Positions 28,872 to 37,715 of a stretch of DNA of 64,000 nt are shown here, in pieces. Numbering within the stretch: the first letter of the stretch is position 1; the number at the start of each line of letters is the position of its first letter. The position numbers and the translations under genes were made by a program. The stretch lies in contig CAIFEY010000001.1 of the NCBI GenBank assembly GCA_903789635.1, forward strand, positions 1-64,000. Reading direction: 5' to 3'. The notes under the pieces were generated by a model that ran no database searches, was not told the origin of the DNA, and saw only the letters and a list, made by a program, of their open reading frames with translations. The DNA comes from an uncultured Eubacteriaceae bacterium. Lineage in GTDB: Bacteria > Bacillota > Clostridia > Peptostreptococcales > Anaerovoracaceae.

Positions 28872-29486
28872 ATGATGAAGGACCGGACAAAGATCATGTT
28901 CGCAGAGCAGCTCGAGAAGATGCTGGAGACGATGCCGCTGGAAAAGGTCAGGGTTTCCAGGCTCTGTAAGCTCTGCGGGGCGACGCCGCCGACGTTCTAT
29001 TACTATTTTCACGACAAGTACGACCTGGTGGCGTGGATGTACATGCAGGATTTCTCCGGTGTGGTCGGGGACCGCGAGCCGGGGTACAGCACAGAGATCC
29101 TGAACGCGGTGACGCGGTGCATGGAGAAGCGGAAGGCATTCTATCAGAAAGCCTTCACCGATCAGTCGCAGAATTCTATTGTAAAATACATGCTGGACTT
29201 TAACCTCCGCCTGTCCCGGGAGGCGGTGCGGTACGTCACGGGTGAGGCGCTCACGTCGGAGCAGGTTTTCGCGGTGAAATACCACGTGTACGGGATTATC
29301 GGGATGTTCCGCGAGTGGCTGTTCGGAAATGAGATGACTGTTGAAGAACTGAACCGCGGTCTATACGAGCGCACCCCGCGGTTCCTGAAGGAGGCGTTCG
29401 ACGCGTATCCGTATTCCACGGAGGAGCTGCTGCAGCAGACCGGAAAGCAGACGGGGAAGGCTCGTGGTCGTGGGATTTCAGGCTAG
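28872..29486 (+). CDS. TetR/AcrR-family transcriptional regulator
   Basis: The N-terminal helix-turn-helix is residues 8-50 (KVRVSRLCKLCGATPPTFYYYFHDKYDLV), typical of TetR proteins. The rest is a helical ligand-binding domain like the C-terminal domain of DhaS-type regulators. At 204 aa the length is normal. A GGAGGGAG site precedes ATG 28872; the next Met is also possible. It is divergent from the flavin reductase gene, and both sit between the 781-bp repeats. Confidence 0.88.
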   Translation: MMKDRTKIMFAEQLEKMLETMPLEKVRVSRLCKLCGATPPTFYYYFHDKYDLVAWMYMQDFSGVVGDREPGYSTEILNAVTRCMEKRKAFYQKAFTDQSQNSIVKYMLDFNLRLSREAVRYVTGEALTSEQVFAVKYHVYGIIGMFREWLFGNEMTVEELNRGLYERTPRFLKEAFDAYPYSTEELLQQTGKQTGKARGRGISG

Positions 29487-29542
29487 ACAAAGGTGAAACG
29501 GCAGATCAGGAAACGCTGATTGATGGGCATCAAAAAAAGACC

Positions 29543-30323
29543 GCGACGCGACGAAATGATCTAACGAAGGCGGGTCTCGGTATGCAGTACACATAGATCA
29601 AACCTATCGAAATACCCTCGGAAGGACATTATTGAATATCGTTTTTCAGTAAGAGGTCAAATCTTGAAGTTTTGTGTAATTGCTTTTCCGAATTTCAGCA
29701 ATGCGTATTTTCCTGCGCTTTGGTGGAACTTTTTCACTGCCAGAAAGAGAGTGAAGTAGTCTGACAAATTAAAATGGACCTGATGCTGCATGAAAATGGT
29801 CCGCAATTAATCCTGTTGTTCCCTCCAAGTGTCAGTAGCGATGAATCAGCGCTCAAGTTAAATGTATATTTGTACAAGGCGTCGAAAATCAGTTCCTCGA
29901 TGAGTCGCCGCAGAAGACATTTTCCTGAAAAGACCGCGAAAAGCAGATAGATTTCTAAGAGCATAAGAAATTACAACAGCAGTAAATCTATAAGATCAAA
30001 TAGCTCTCAGAACCTGTTATGTAAGTACGTCGGTTTTTCGCTATTATGGAACTCCGAAAATTGCGTTCCACCGAAATGAATTATTAGTGACACTGCAGAA
30101 ACGGATACAATATGCATAGACAATTAATTTCCAAGGTATGAACCTCCCTCGAAACTGGCGCGGAGCGCTAGTAGATGGAAGCGCCGAGCTCGCGGGCTTC
30201 GTTCTCTCTGCCTGCGCCGAGGACGGTGCCCCAGTTCTTCCAGGCGAGCATGTTCGTGAAGATGCCGTAGAAGTCGAGCGCCTGATCGAAGCTGTCGCCG
30301 CGGGCGGTCATCAGCAGCGCGGT
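29543..30323. repeat. Direct repeat copy 2 (781 bp)
   Basis: The second copy of 27610-28390. It has no complete gene. It stops abruptly inside what was the flavin reductase reading frame and passes straight into the end of the Nif11-like gene. Confidence 0.95.
30168..30323 (-). pseudogene. Flavin reductase fragment (last 52 codons)
   Basis: The repeat copy of the 3' end of the gene at 28235-28741, ending in the same stop codon. There is no start. It is a by-product of the duplication. Confidence 0.9.
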
Positions 30324-30619
30324 TTCTCATTCTCGCGTTCTAGGTCGGCGAAGAACTGCTCGTAGTAGTCGTCCTCGCCGTCGAGCATCGGGGAGTTCTC
30401 GCCGCCGCCGTTGACGGAGCGCTTCATCTGCGCGTACATCTCCTCGCCGGCAGACAGCAGGTCCATCTCGTAGAGTTCAAAGCCGAGGCCGCGGGCGCAC
30501 TTGCAGAAGGCCTCGAGGGGTTCTTTGTCATCCCTGGTCGCCATCAGCCTGCCGTAAACCTCCGGGTCGCTCAGCGCCTTGGCGCGCAGGCTGGCCAGAA
30601 TCGTTCCTACATCCATCAT
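30311..30619 (-). CDS. Nif11-like small protein with a C-terminus altered by the repeat (102 aa)
   Basis: ATG 30619 follows an AGGAG site. Residues 10-66 look like the Nif11 domain (SDPEVYGRLMATRDDKEPLEAFCKCARGLGF), which is also used as a leader in some ribosomally made peptide products. A GGG stretch at 71-73 sits where such leaders are cleaved. The following 29 residues are acidic (EDDYYEQFF). The last three residues (Pro-Arg-Cys) and the stop come from the 781-bp repeat, so the original C-terminus has been replaced. No modification enzyme or peptidase is adjacent, so peptide-product function is speculative. Confidence 0.6.
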   Translation of the reverse strand: MMDVGTILASLRAKALSDPEVYGRLMATRDDKEPLEAFCKCARGLGFELYEMDLLSAGEEMYAQMKRSVNGGGENSPMLDGEDDYYEQFFADLERENEKPRC

Positions 30620-30908
30620 TGTTCGTCTCCTTCCGTTTTCAGATGCATAATTTCTGTATATATGCATGCTTTTTGTATATCTATCAGTCGGTATCGCGTG
30701 CCGCCGCGGGGGAAGTGCGGGGCCGCGCGTGAAATCGAGTTTCCGCGTACTATTCTATACCTTTATGTATGCGGCAAAATCACAGTGGGAAAGGCCAGGA
30801 TCAGGGGAAGAAAAGTTCTGCTGCGTGAACAGCGCGAATGCAGTCGTGACAGGGGATGCCGGTCCTGCGTCGTTTTTGTGAAATATGCGTGGAAAGACTG
30901 CGGCAGAA
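30620..30908. other. Intergenic region before the LCP gene
   Basis: Divergent region between the Nif11-like and LCP genes. Apart from the LCP promoter at its right edge I see no feature; short ORFs here lack ribosome sites. Confidence 0.4.
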
Positions 30909-30937
30909 TTGAACGGGGGTTTTCCGCGTGGTAAAAT
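30909..30937 (+). promoter_or_regulatory. Promoter giving a likely leaderless LCP transcript
   Basis: TTGAAC (30909-30914), a 17-bp spacer, TAAAAT (30932-30937). The expected start of transcription falls at or within a base or two of the ATG at 30945. Confidence 0.6.
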
Positions 30938-30944
30938 TACGGTT

Positions 30945-32423
30945 ATGAGAAGCAAGAAGAACAACGGGCGCCGTTACAACACGGCAGACCTACGAAACGA
31001 ACATTACAGCCCGGAGATCATCCGGGAATACGAGGATCCGGAATACGCGAAGCAGGCGGAGAAGTATGAGCGCGAGGCGCGCAGAAGAGACGCGATCCGC
31101 CGCGGCCGTTCCGGGCAGCACCTGAGGCGCAGTGAGAAGCGCGGGTGGAAGGCAGAACGGGAATTTTTGCGCTCGCAGCGGAACAGGGGAAATTCGTCGA
31201 GATCAGGTCTGGGAAGTATGGGAGGCGACCTGTTTTCCGAGGGCCGGCACGCGCGTACCGACTCGTCTTTCCGTGCTTCGAGGGGCTCTTCCGAGAGGCA
31301 TGCGTTCCGCAGCGGCAGCAGCGGCGGAGGCGGAAATTACGGCGGCGGTTACGGCATGGACGGCGGAAGAGGCGGCAAAAGACGCCCGCGCAGGAGGTTC
31401 CACGTCGGCGTGCTGATCCGCAACATCATCATCCTGCTGCTGATCCTCGCGATGATTCTGGTCGCGTTCATCTGGAGCATGACCGGAAACTTCGAGAGGC
31501 AGGACACGAGCACTGCGGACTGGAGCATCAGCGACAGTGTGGCACAGAGCCTGAAGGGATACCGGAACATCGCGATCCTGGGATCGGACGCCAGGAAGGG
31601 CGAGGGCTACGACGGAAGCCGCACGGATGCGATCATCGTGCTGAGCATCCGCAAATCAGACGGCAGGATCCGCCTGATCTCGGTCATGCGTGACTCGTAC
31701 CTGCAGGTCGGCCTGTCGGACGGGACGCTGGGGCTGGATAAGATCACCCATGCCCACGCGTACGGCGGGGGCGTCGACACCTGTGCGTCGCTGAACCGCA
31801 GTCTGGACCTGAACATCAAGGAATACGTCATCTTCGACTGGAAGGCGGTCGCCGATACGGTCGACGCGCTTGGCGGCGTGACAGTCAACGTCCGGCACAG
31901 CGAGCTCCGCGACCTGAACCACTACGGCAACGAGACGGCGGTCAATGTCGACGGCCACCACACCAAGATCACGCATTCCGGCAGGCAGCGCCTGGACGGC
32001 GTTCAGGCGGCGACTTACTGCAGGATCAGGAAGACTTCCGGCGGCGACACCGGTCGTGCAAGAAGGTATAAGACGATCGTTGCAGCGGTCATCAAGGAGG
32101 CAATGGTCTCCCCGATTGGCCTGCAGAAGATGTCTAAGAACGTCCTGCCGGAGATCCGGACGAACATGACCAGGGCCGGCATGATGACGGCGATCCTGGG
32201 CGCTCCGGGCTACGACATGGAGAAGAGTGTCGCGTGGCCTAAGAGCTACTGGGGCGGCATCATCGGCGGCGTCTGGTACGCGGTCCCGACCACGCTGAGC
32301 AGCGACATCACATGGCTGCACGAGAAGGCGTTCGGGGAGTCCAATTACATTCCGTCTGCGCAGTGCGAGGAGATCAGCTCCGAGATCGTCGCGAGAACCG
32401 GCATCACGACGGGAAATAATTAG
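30945..32423 (+). CDS. LytR-CpsA-Psr (LCP) family cell-wall glycopolymer ligase
   Basis: A cytoplasmic N-terminal region of about 154 residues, very rich in Arg, Ser and Gly (including GSSGGGGNYGGGYG), is followed by one membrane segment (155-177) and an extracellular LCP domain. Domain motifs are ILGSDAR, RTDAIIVLSI, LISVMRDSY, TVDALGGVTV and YCRIRKTSGGDTGRARR. LCP enzymes attach teichoic acids or other glycans to peptidoglycan. The cytoplasmic region is unusually long. ATG 30945 is the first sensible start; no ribosome site is present, and the promoter ends eight bases before it. Confidence 0.9.
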   Translation: MRSKKNNGRRYNTADLRNEHYSPEIIREYEDPEYAKQAEKYEREARRRDAIRRGRSGQHLRRSEKRGWKAEREFLRSQRNRGNSSRSGLGSMGGDLFSEGRHARTDSSFRASRGSSERHAFRSGSSGGGGNYGGGYGMDGGRGGKRRPRRRFHVGVLIRNIIILLLILAMILVAFIWSMTGNFERQDTSTADWSISDSVAQSLKGYRNIAILGSDARKGEGYDGSRTDAIIVLSIRKSDGRIRLISVMRDSYLQVGLSDGTLGLDKITHAHAYGGGVDTCASLNRSLDLNIKEYVIFDWKAVADTVDALGGVTVNVRHSELRDLNHYGNETAVNVDGHHTKITHSGRQRLDGVQAATYCRIRKTSGGDTGRARRYKTIVAAVIKEAMVSPIGLQKMSKNVLPEIRTNMTRAGMMTAILGAPGYDMEKSVAWPKSYWGGIIGGVWYAVPTTLSSDITWLHEKAFGESNYIPSAQCEEISSEIVARTGITTGNN

Positions 32424-32646
32424 TATTTTCTCACGTGCAGAAAGAAATAATTGTGTATAGTTTCACAAATAAGTGTATAAAGAATCTATTGGGCACAGCC
32501 TATAGTAGCAGTTGAGACGGCCGGCAGGTCAGGGAGCGGCATTGAGGATTACTTTGCCGTATCCCGCGCACCGGGATGGGGCCCCGCCGTCCGGACACGA
32601 TAACACCATATACGCAATACACAGGGAAATGCAGGAGAGAAAAACA

Positions 32647-33738
32647 ATGGCAGACAATAACACGAATGAAAGCGCCGCCATCAGAGAGCGTGCACGCAAA
32701 GCAGTAGAACAGTACGATCTGGGTGATCTTTGCCGCTATTGTGAGGGAGAGATCAACGAGGATGAGGTCGATCAGGAGATGAACCGGATCGTCAAGACCG
32801 TCGTCAAGGACTACGAGAAGGGCCGCGACATCGACCACATGAACGTCTACGAGCAGCCGAACCAGGACGTCGTAATCGACATCTTCCAGAAGCTGATGGT
32901 CATCCTCTATCCGGCTTACTACAACGACGGAACGTACCGGACGAGGAGCATGAGCAGCAAAGTGGAGGTCCTGATCGACGACGTCATGTACCACCTGCGC
33001 AAGCAGATCGAGGTCGCGCTGCTGTACGATGAGCACTTCAAGGACGCGTCCAAGGCCGTCCGCAAGAAGGCCGCGCAGCAGATCAGTCTCGAGTTCTTCC
33101 GCCAGATCCCTAAGATCCGTGAATACCTGGATACGGACCTTCAGGCGACGTACGACGGCGACCCGGCAGCGAACAATAAGGATGAGATTATCCTGGCGTA
33201 CCCGGGACTCTTTGCCACCACGGCGTACCGCATCGCGCACGAGCTGTTCCTTCTGAACGTGCCGCTGCTCCCGCGCATGATCACGGAGTACGCACACCGC
33301 GAGACGGGCGTCGACATTCACCCGGGCGCGACGATCGGAAAGTACTTCTTCATCGACCACGCGACGGGCATCGTCATCGGATCCACATCCATCATCGGTG
33401 AGCACGTCAAGGTCTACCAGGGCGTCACGATCGGCGCACTGTCCACCCGCGCCGGCCACAAGCTGCACGGTCATAAGCGTCACCCGACGATCGAGGACAA
33501 CGTCACGCTCTACTCCGGAGCATCGATCCTGGGCGGCGACACCGTCATCGGCGAGGGTTCCATCGTCGGAGGAAACGCGTTCGTCACACAGTCCATCGCG
33601 CCGAACACCCGCGTCTACGTCAAGACCGAGGAGCTCGTAGCGATCGACAGCGGAGACGAGCAGTCGCTGAACAACATCCCGTCCACGGAGGACGCCAAGA
33701 CCCTGTCCCCGAGCGACGCGTGGTTCTACGTCATCTAA
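32647..33738 (+). CDS. cysE: Serine O-acetyltransferase
   Basis: The enzyme makes O-acetylserine, the first step of cysteine synthesis. The C-terminal left-handed beta helix has the typical GVDIHPGATIGKYFFIDHATGIVIG and KRHPTIEDNVTLYSGASILGG. The 363-aa length includes an N-terminal helical region of about 190 residues, as in larger EpsC-like forms. ATG 32647 follows a GGAGAG site; the frame is open further upstream but has no site. No cysK is adjacent. The leader (32424-32646) shows no recognised riboswitch or T-box. Confidence 0.93.
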   Translation: MADNNTNESAAIRERARKAVEQYDLGDLCRYCEGEINEDEVDQEMNRIVKTVVKDYEKGRDIDHMNVYEQPNQDVVIDIFQKLMVILYPAYYNDGTYRTRSMSSKVEVLIDDVMYHLRKQIEVALLYDEHFKDASKAVRKKAAQQISLEFFRQIPKIREYLDTDLQATYDGDPAANNKDEIILAYPGLFATTAYRIAHELFLLNVPLLPRMITEYAHRETGVDIHPGATIGKYFFIDHATGIVIGSTSIIGEHVKVYQGVTIGALSTRAGHKLHGHKRHPTIEDNVTLYSGASILGGDTVIGEGSIVGGNAFVTQSIAPNTRVYVKTEELVAIDSGDEQSLNNIPSTEDAKTLSPSDAWFYVI

Positions 33739-33857
33739 TGGGTCCAACAGATCCAGCGGGTCACCCGGATCCGCAAATAACCGATAAACAGCCGGCGGCT
33801 CCAGCAGCTGCCGGTTTTGAATGTTTGACAAAAGAAAAAGGACGCGAAAGGATAAAC

Positions 33858-34517
33858 ATGAGCTGCCAGCTTGCAATTTTTGATTTAGACGGTACTATTT
33901 TAGATACATTGGACGATCTTACGAACGCGGTCAATCACGCGCTTGAGGAGTACGGACTCCCGACGCGCGGCCGCATGGAAATCCGCGAGTTCTTAGGGAA
34001 CGGCATGACCTACCTGATTTACCACGCCGTGCCGCAGGGGACGCCAAAGGACACCGAGCAGAAGGTATTCGACCTGTTCTGCTCGTACTACGCGGACCAC
34101 TGCTCGATCAACACCAGGCCGTACGATGGGATCTTTCAGCTGATGGATGACCTGCACGCCCACGGCTGCCGGACTGCCGTCGTCTCGAATAAGGGCGACT
34201 TCGCCGTGCAGACGCTGATCAGCCAGTACTTCCCGGGTTGCTTCTCGATTGCGGTCGGCGAGCGCGAGAAGGACGGAATCCGCAGGAAGCCGGCGCCGGA
34301 CACGGTCAACGCCGTCCTGCGCGAGCTCAACGTGGACCGGGGGAACGCGGTCTACATCGGCGATTCCGAGGTCGACCTCGCGACCGCGAACAACGCAGAC
34401 ATGCGTCACATCCTCGTGACCTGGGGCTTCCGCGACCGCGATTTCCTGATCGAGAGCGGCGGAAAGACGATCGTCGACACGATGCCGCAGCTGGAGGAGG
34501 AAGTCCTGAACGGTTAG
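33858..34517 (+). CDS. HAD-family phosphatase, phosphoglycolate phosphatase-like
   Basis: A HAD hydrolase of 219 aa with the nucleophile motif FDLDGTILDT (8-17), VVSNKGD (motif II), RRKPAPD (motif III Lys) and YIGDSEVDLATA (motif IV). It belongs to the Gph/PgmB-like subgroup with an alpha-helical cap. The likely substrate is phosphoglycolate or another small sugar phosphate. The start at 33858 follows AAAGGA. Confidence 0.88.
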   Translation: MSCQLAIFDLDGTILDTLDDLTNAVNHALEEYGLPTRGRMEIREFLGNGMTYLIYHAVPQGTPKDTEQKVFDLFCSYYADHCSINTRPYDGIFQLMDDLHAHGCRTAVVSNKGDFAVQTLISQYFPGCFSIAVGEREKDGIRRKPAPDTVNAVLRELNVDRGNAVYIGDSEVDLATANNADMRHILVTWGFRDRDFLIESGGKTIVDTMPQLEEEVLNG

Positions 34518-34606
34518 TTTTGTCCGCGGCGGTTCGCTGCAACGGAGCGGATCAGACCGGCGGCAGCCTGTCCGATGTTGAAGAGGAGGCCGGCCGAGCG
34601 GCCGAT

Positions 34607-34636
34607 TTGACGCGGGGTCAGATTGTTTGATATGAT
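34607..34636 (+). promoter_or_regulatory. Candidate promoter for the MATE gene
   Basis: TTGACG (34607-34612), an 18-bp spacer, TATGAT (34631-34636), giving a leader of about 200 nt. A GC-rich hairpin (CCCCGCCGGGG) lies in the leader. No gene was seen in 34518-34840. Confidence 0.5.
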
Positions 34637-34840
34637 AACGGAATAGGAAAAGAACGTTCCTGCGGCGGGCGCATTGCAGCCTGTCACGGGAATTTCTGTT
34701 TTTTTCGATCGATTTCGATGCCCCGCCGGGGCGATCGGCCGCCGGAAGTATGAAGGCTGAAATAAAGCTGAAGGCGGGAGGAGCCGCGAAGCCGATCGAA
34801 AAGCAGATTCGATAACGGAGATGTGATTAGCGGGGAAATC

Positions 34841-36142
34841 ATGAACTATAAGAAGTATCTGCAGTTTGTCATCCCGTCGGTGCTGTCGATGGCGCTGGCG
34901 GGCGTGTATTCGATCGTGGACGGGTTCTTCGTCGGCAACAGCGTCGGCGACCTGGGCCTGTCGACGATCAACGTCGCCTATCCGGCGGAGTGCTTTGTCC
35001 AGGCGCTCGGCACGGGAATCGGCATGGGCGGCGCTGTGCACTACATGATCGCGCATGCGTCAAAAAATGATGACAGAGCAAATAACTACGTGAAGTGTAT
35101 GTCCTGGATGCTGCTGATCGCGAGCATCGCGTCGACGGTCCTCATGCTCCTCCTGATCGACCCGCTCCTGCATTTTCTCGGCGCGCGCGGGGCGATGATC
35201 CCGATGGGTGAGACCTACCTGCGCGTCGTGCTGCTCGGCGCGGTCCTGCAGCTCTTCGGAACCGGCGTCGTGCCGATGATCAGGAACTACGGCGGCGCGG
35301 CCTACGCGATGCGCGCGATGCTCGCCGGCTTCGGGACGAACATCTTCCTGGACTACCTGATGGTCTGGGTGTTCGAGTGGGGCGTCTTCGGCGCCGGCCT
35401 CGCGACGATTCTGGGCGAGGGCGTGACGGCAGCCGCCGGCCTGTACTACCTCTTCAAGCACAAGGCCCCGCTCTTCCAGGTCCCGCACGGGCCGGTGCTT
35501 TCCGGCGCGCTCCGGATCATCGGCACGGGAATCGCCCCGTTTGGCCTGACCTTCTCCCCGATCCTCTCGCTCGTCATCATGAACCGGATCTCCATGACCT
35601 ACGGCGGCGAGAGCGCGGTTGCGGTGTACGCCTGCGTGGCCTACGCGACCTCGATCGTCTACCTCGTGCTTCAGGGTGTCGGCGACGGAAGTCAGCCGTT
35701 GATCAGCCGGGCGTACGGCGCGGAGGACCGGGTCACGATGCGCAGCCTGAAGACGGAGACGTACAGCACGGCAGGTGTGCTCGCAGTGATCTGCATCGCC
35801 GCGTTCATGCTGCTCAGGAACGACATCGGCAGGATGTTCGGGTCCTCTGCCGCGGTAAACACGATGGCGTCGGAGGTCACTCCGATCTTCTGCATCGGCT
35901 TCCTGTTCGTCGCCTTTGTCAGGGTCACGTCCTCAGCGTTTTACGCGACCAACCGAAATTTCCAGTCGTACCTGCTCGTGTACGCGGAGCCGATCCTGCT
36001 GCTGATCCTGTCGCTGTTCGTGCCGGCGCGCATGGGGCTTGACGGCGTGTGGTGGAGCTACTGCGCGGCCCAGGTGCTGTCGGGCGCCGCGGCGGCCGTG
36101 ATGGTGCTGATCGAAAGGCGCAGGAGGGCGGCGGGACGGTAA
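34841..36142 (+). CDS. MATE-family multidrug/organic cation exporter
   Basis: A twelve-segment membrane protein of 433 aa with two MatE domains. The N-terminal IPSVLSMALAGVYSIVDGFFVGNSVGDLGL is the standard family opening, and a second copy of the fold begins near ISMTYGGESAVAVYA. It probably exports cationic compounds using a sodium or proton gradient. The substrate is unknown. ATG 34841 is preferred for its GCGGGGA site; GTG 34823 is an alternative. Confidence 0.9.
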   Translation: MNYKKYLQFVIPSVLSMALAGVYSIVDGFFVGNSVGDLGLSTINVAYPAECFVQALGTGIGMGGAVHYMIAHASKNDDRANNYVKCMSWMLLIASIASTVLMLLLIDPLLHFLGARGAMIPMGETYLRVVLLGAVLQLFGTGVVPMIRNYGGAAYAMRAMLAGFGTNIFLDYLMVWVFEWGVFGAGLATILGEGVTAAAGLYYLFKHKAPLFQVPHGPVLSGALRIIGTGIAPFGLTFSPILSLVIMNRISMTYGGESAVAVYACVAYATSIVYLVLQGVGDGSQPLISRAYGAEDRVTMRSLKTETYSTAGVLAVICIAAFMLLRNDIGRMFGSSAAVNTMASEVTPIFCIGFLFVAFVRVTSSAFYATNRNFQSYLLVYAEPILLLILSLFVPARMGLDGVWWSYCAAQVLSGAAAAVMVLIERRRRAAGR

Positions 36143-36371
36143 TCACGTTCTTCATGCTGCCGGTGGTGGGGTAAGTTCTGCGGAGCATTCCGGCTGCTCA
36201 TCAGGTCGGGAGCTGGTTCCTGAGGGCGTGGATTTTGTCAAAATCCACCCGGGCGTCATACAATCCGCCCTGCCGGAATCACGCATGTCATACAGCTGGG
36301 TGCTCAGGAATCACACCGATAATGACGAAAAGCAGGTGTGTACTGCTTAATGATCAAACATGGAAAAACGG

Positions 36372-36399
36372 CCTCGTTTCAATGGAAACGGGGATTTTT
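36372..36399 (+). terminator. Terminator before the GntR operon
   Basis: CCTCGTTTC pairs with GAAACGGGG around AATG, followed by ATTTTTC. It separates the GntR operon from upstream transcription. Nothing else was seen in 36143-36444. Confidence 0.75.
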
Positions 36400-36444
36400 C
36401 GTGTAGAAGAATACGGACGCAGCGGGAAAAACTCAAAAATGCGC

Positions 36445-36473
36445 TTGACACTGTATTAAGACATTAATATAAT
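36445..36473 (+). promoter_or_regulatory. Consensus promoter of the GntR-ABC operon
   Basis: TTGACA (36445-36450), a 17-bp spacer, TATAAT (36468-36473). Confidence 0.9.
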
Positions 36474-36506
36474 GAGTGTACCAAGAAAGTAATACAGTAA
36501 TACAGT
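36450..36506. promoter_or_regulatory. Likely GntR (YtrA-type) operators
   Basis: ACTGTATTA at 36450-36458 overlaps the -35/spacer. Its exact complement TAATACAGT occurs twice at 36490-36498 and 36498-36506, just past the transcription start. YtrA-type regulators repress their own operons from such sites. Confidence 0.65.
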
Positions 36507-36639
36507 CGGTCGGGAAACGGCGGGTGAACGGGAAGCGGGAGTGAGACCGCGGAACAGCATCCGCGGCCCGTGCAGAGATATTGATTCAGGGAAAGGACAG
36601 CATCAGGAATGCGTGAAACGGAAAAAGGAGGCGCGATGC

Positions 36640-37011
36640 ATGGCATGGGAATTTAAGGACGGTACGCCGATGTACCGGCAGATCGTGCAGATATTTGAGA
36701 GAAAGATTGCGTCCGGAGAGTATCAGCCGGAGGAGAAGATTCCGTCCGTGAGGGACCTGGCGATGGAGGCCGGGGTCAACCCGAACACGATGCAGAGAGC
36801 GCTCTCGGAGCTGGAATCGGAGGGCCTGGTGCACACCGAGCGGACGAACGGCAGGTTCGTGACGAGCGAGCCCGGGGTTCTGGATGAACTCAGGAGGCGC
36901 CTGAGCTACACCTGCATCCAGAGGTTCTTCCGGGAACTGACGGAAATCGGATTTACACGCCCGCAGATCATCGAGGCGGTGCGCAACTGGAATGAAAGAG
37001 AGGGAGAATAA
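36640..37011 (+). CDS. GntR-family regulator, YtrA subfamily
   Basis: A 123-aa protein: the winged helix (residues 10-75, PMYRQIVQIFERKIASGEYQPEEKIPSVRDLAMEAGVNPNTMQRAL) is typical of GntR proteins, with only a short helical C-terminal part, as in YtrA, which lacks a ligand domain. ATG 36640 lies eight bases after AAGGAGG. It heads an operon with an ABC ATPase and two permeases, the usual YtrA context, and is probably an autorepressor relieved by envelope stress or antimicrobials. Confidence 0.92.
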   Translation: MAWEFKDGTPMYRQIVQIFERKIASGEYQPEEKIPSVRDLAMEAGVNPNTMQRALSELESEGLVHTERTNGRFVTSEPGVLDELRRRLSYTCIQRFFRELTEIGFTRPQIIEAVRNWNEREGE

Positions 37012-37013
37012 TC

Positions 37014-37715
37014 ATGGCAGCTGTATTGGAATGCAGAGGATTGACGAAGACATACAGAGGAAAAATCGCAGCACTGGACCACGTGGACCTGAAGCTGGAC
37101 GCCGGCAAGATCGTCGGCCTGCTCGGCCCGAACGGAAGCGGAAAGACGACGCTGATCAAGACGGCAGTCGGCCTGCTGAAGCCTTCCGAGGGCGAGATCC
37201 TGGTCGGAGGACTGAAACCGGGCAAGGTCACCAAGGCGCACGTCGCCTACCTGCCGGACAGGGACTTCCTCCCATCGTACATGACGACGGACCAGCTCCT
37301 GGACCTGTACCAGGACTTCTATAAGGACTTCAACCGCTCCAAGGCGCTGGAGATGCTGCAGGGACTGGACCTGAAGCTGAACCAGAAGATGAAGGAGATG
37401 TCCAAGGGAACGCGTGAGAAGCTGCAGCTGATCCTGACGATGAGCCGCGAGGCGGCCGTCTACTTCCTGGATGAGCCGATCGCCGGTGTCGACCCGGCCG
37501 TCCGCGACTACATCCTGCGCACGATCATCAGCAACTATAACGAGCAGGCGCTCGTCGTGATTTCCACGCATCTGATCGCCGACGTCGAGCCGATCCTGGA
37601 CGAGGTTGTCTTCCTGAAGAACGGGAAGATCGCACTGCAGCAGGACGCGGAGGACCTCCGTGCGGAGACAGGAAAGAGCGTGGATCACGTGTTCAGGGAG
37701 GTGTTCAAATGCTAG
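37014..37715 (+). CDS. ABC transporter ATPase (YtrB-like)
   Basis: A 233-aa ATPase with Walker A GPNGSGKTT, a divergent signature (EMSKGTREKLQ) and Walker B AVYFLDEP followed by IAGVDP. It overlaps the next gene by 7 bp and starts 2 bp after the GntR gene, so the operon is translationally coupled. It probably energises the two permeases downstream. Confidence 0.92.
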   Translation: MAAVLECRGLTKTYRGKIAALDHVDLKLDAGKIVGLLGPNGSGKTTLIKTAVGLLKPSEGEILVGGLKPGKVTKAHVAYLPDRDFLPSYMTTDQLLDLYQDFYKDFNRSKALEMLQGLDLKLNQKMKEMSKGTREKLQLILTMSREAAVYFLDEPIAGVDPAVRDYILRTIISNYNEQALVVISTHLIADVEPILDEVVFLKNGKIALQQDAEDLRAETGKSVDHVFREVFKC

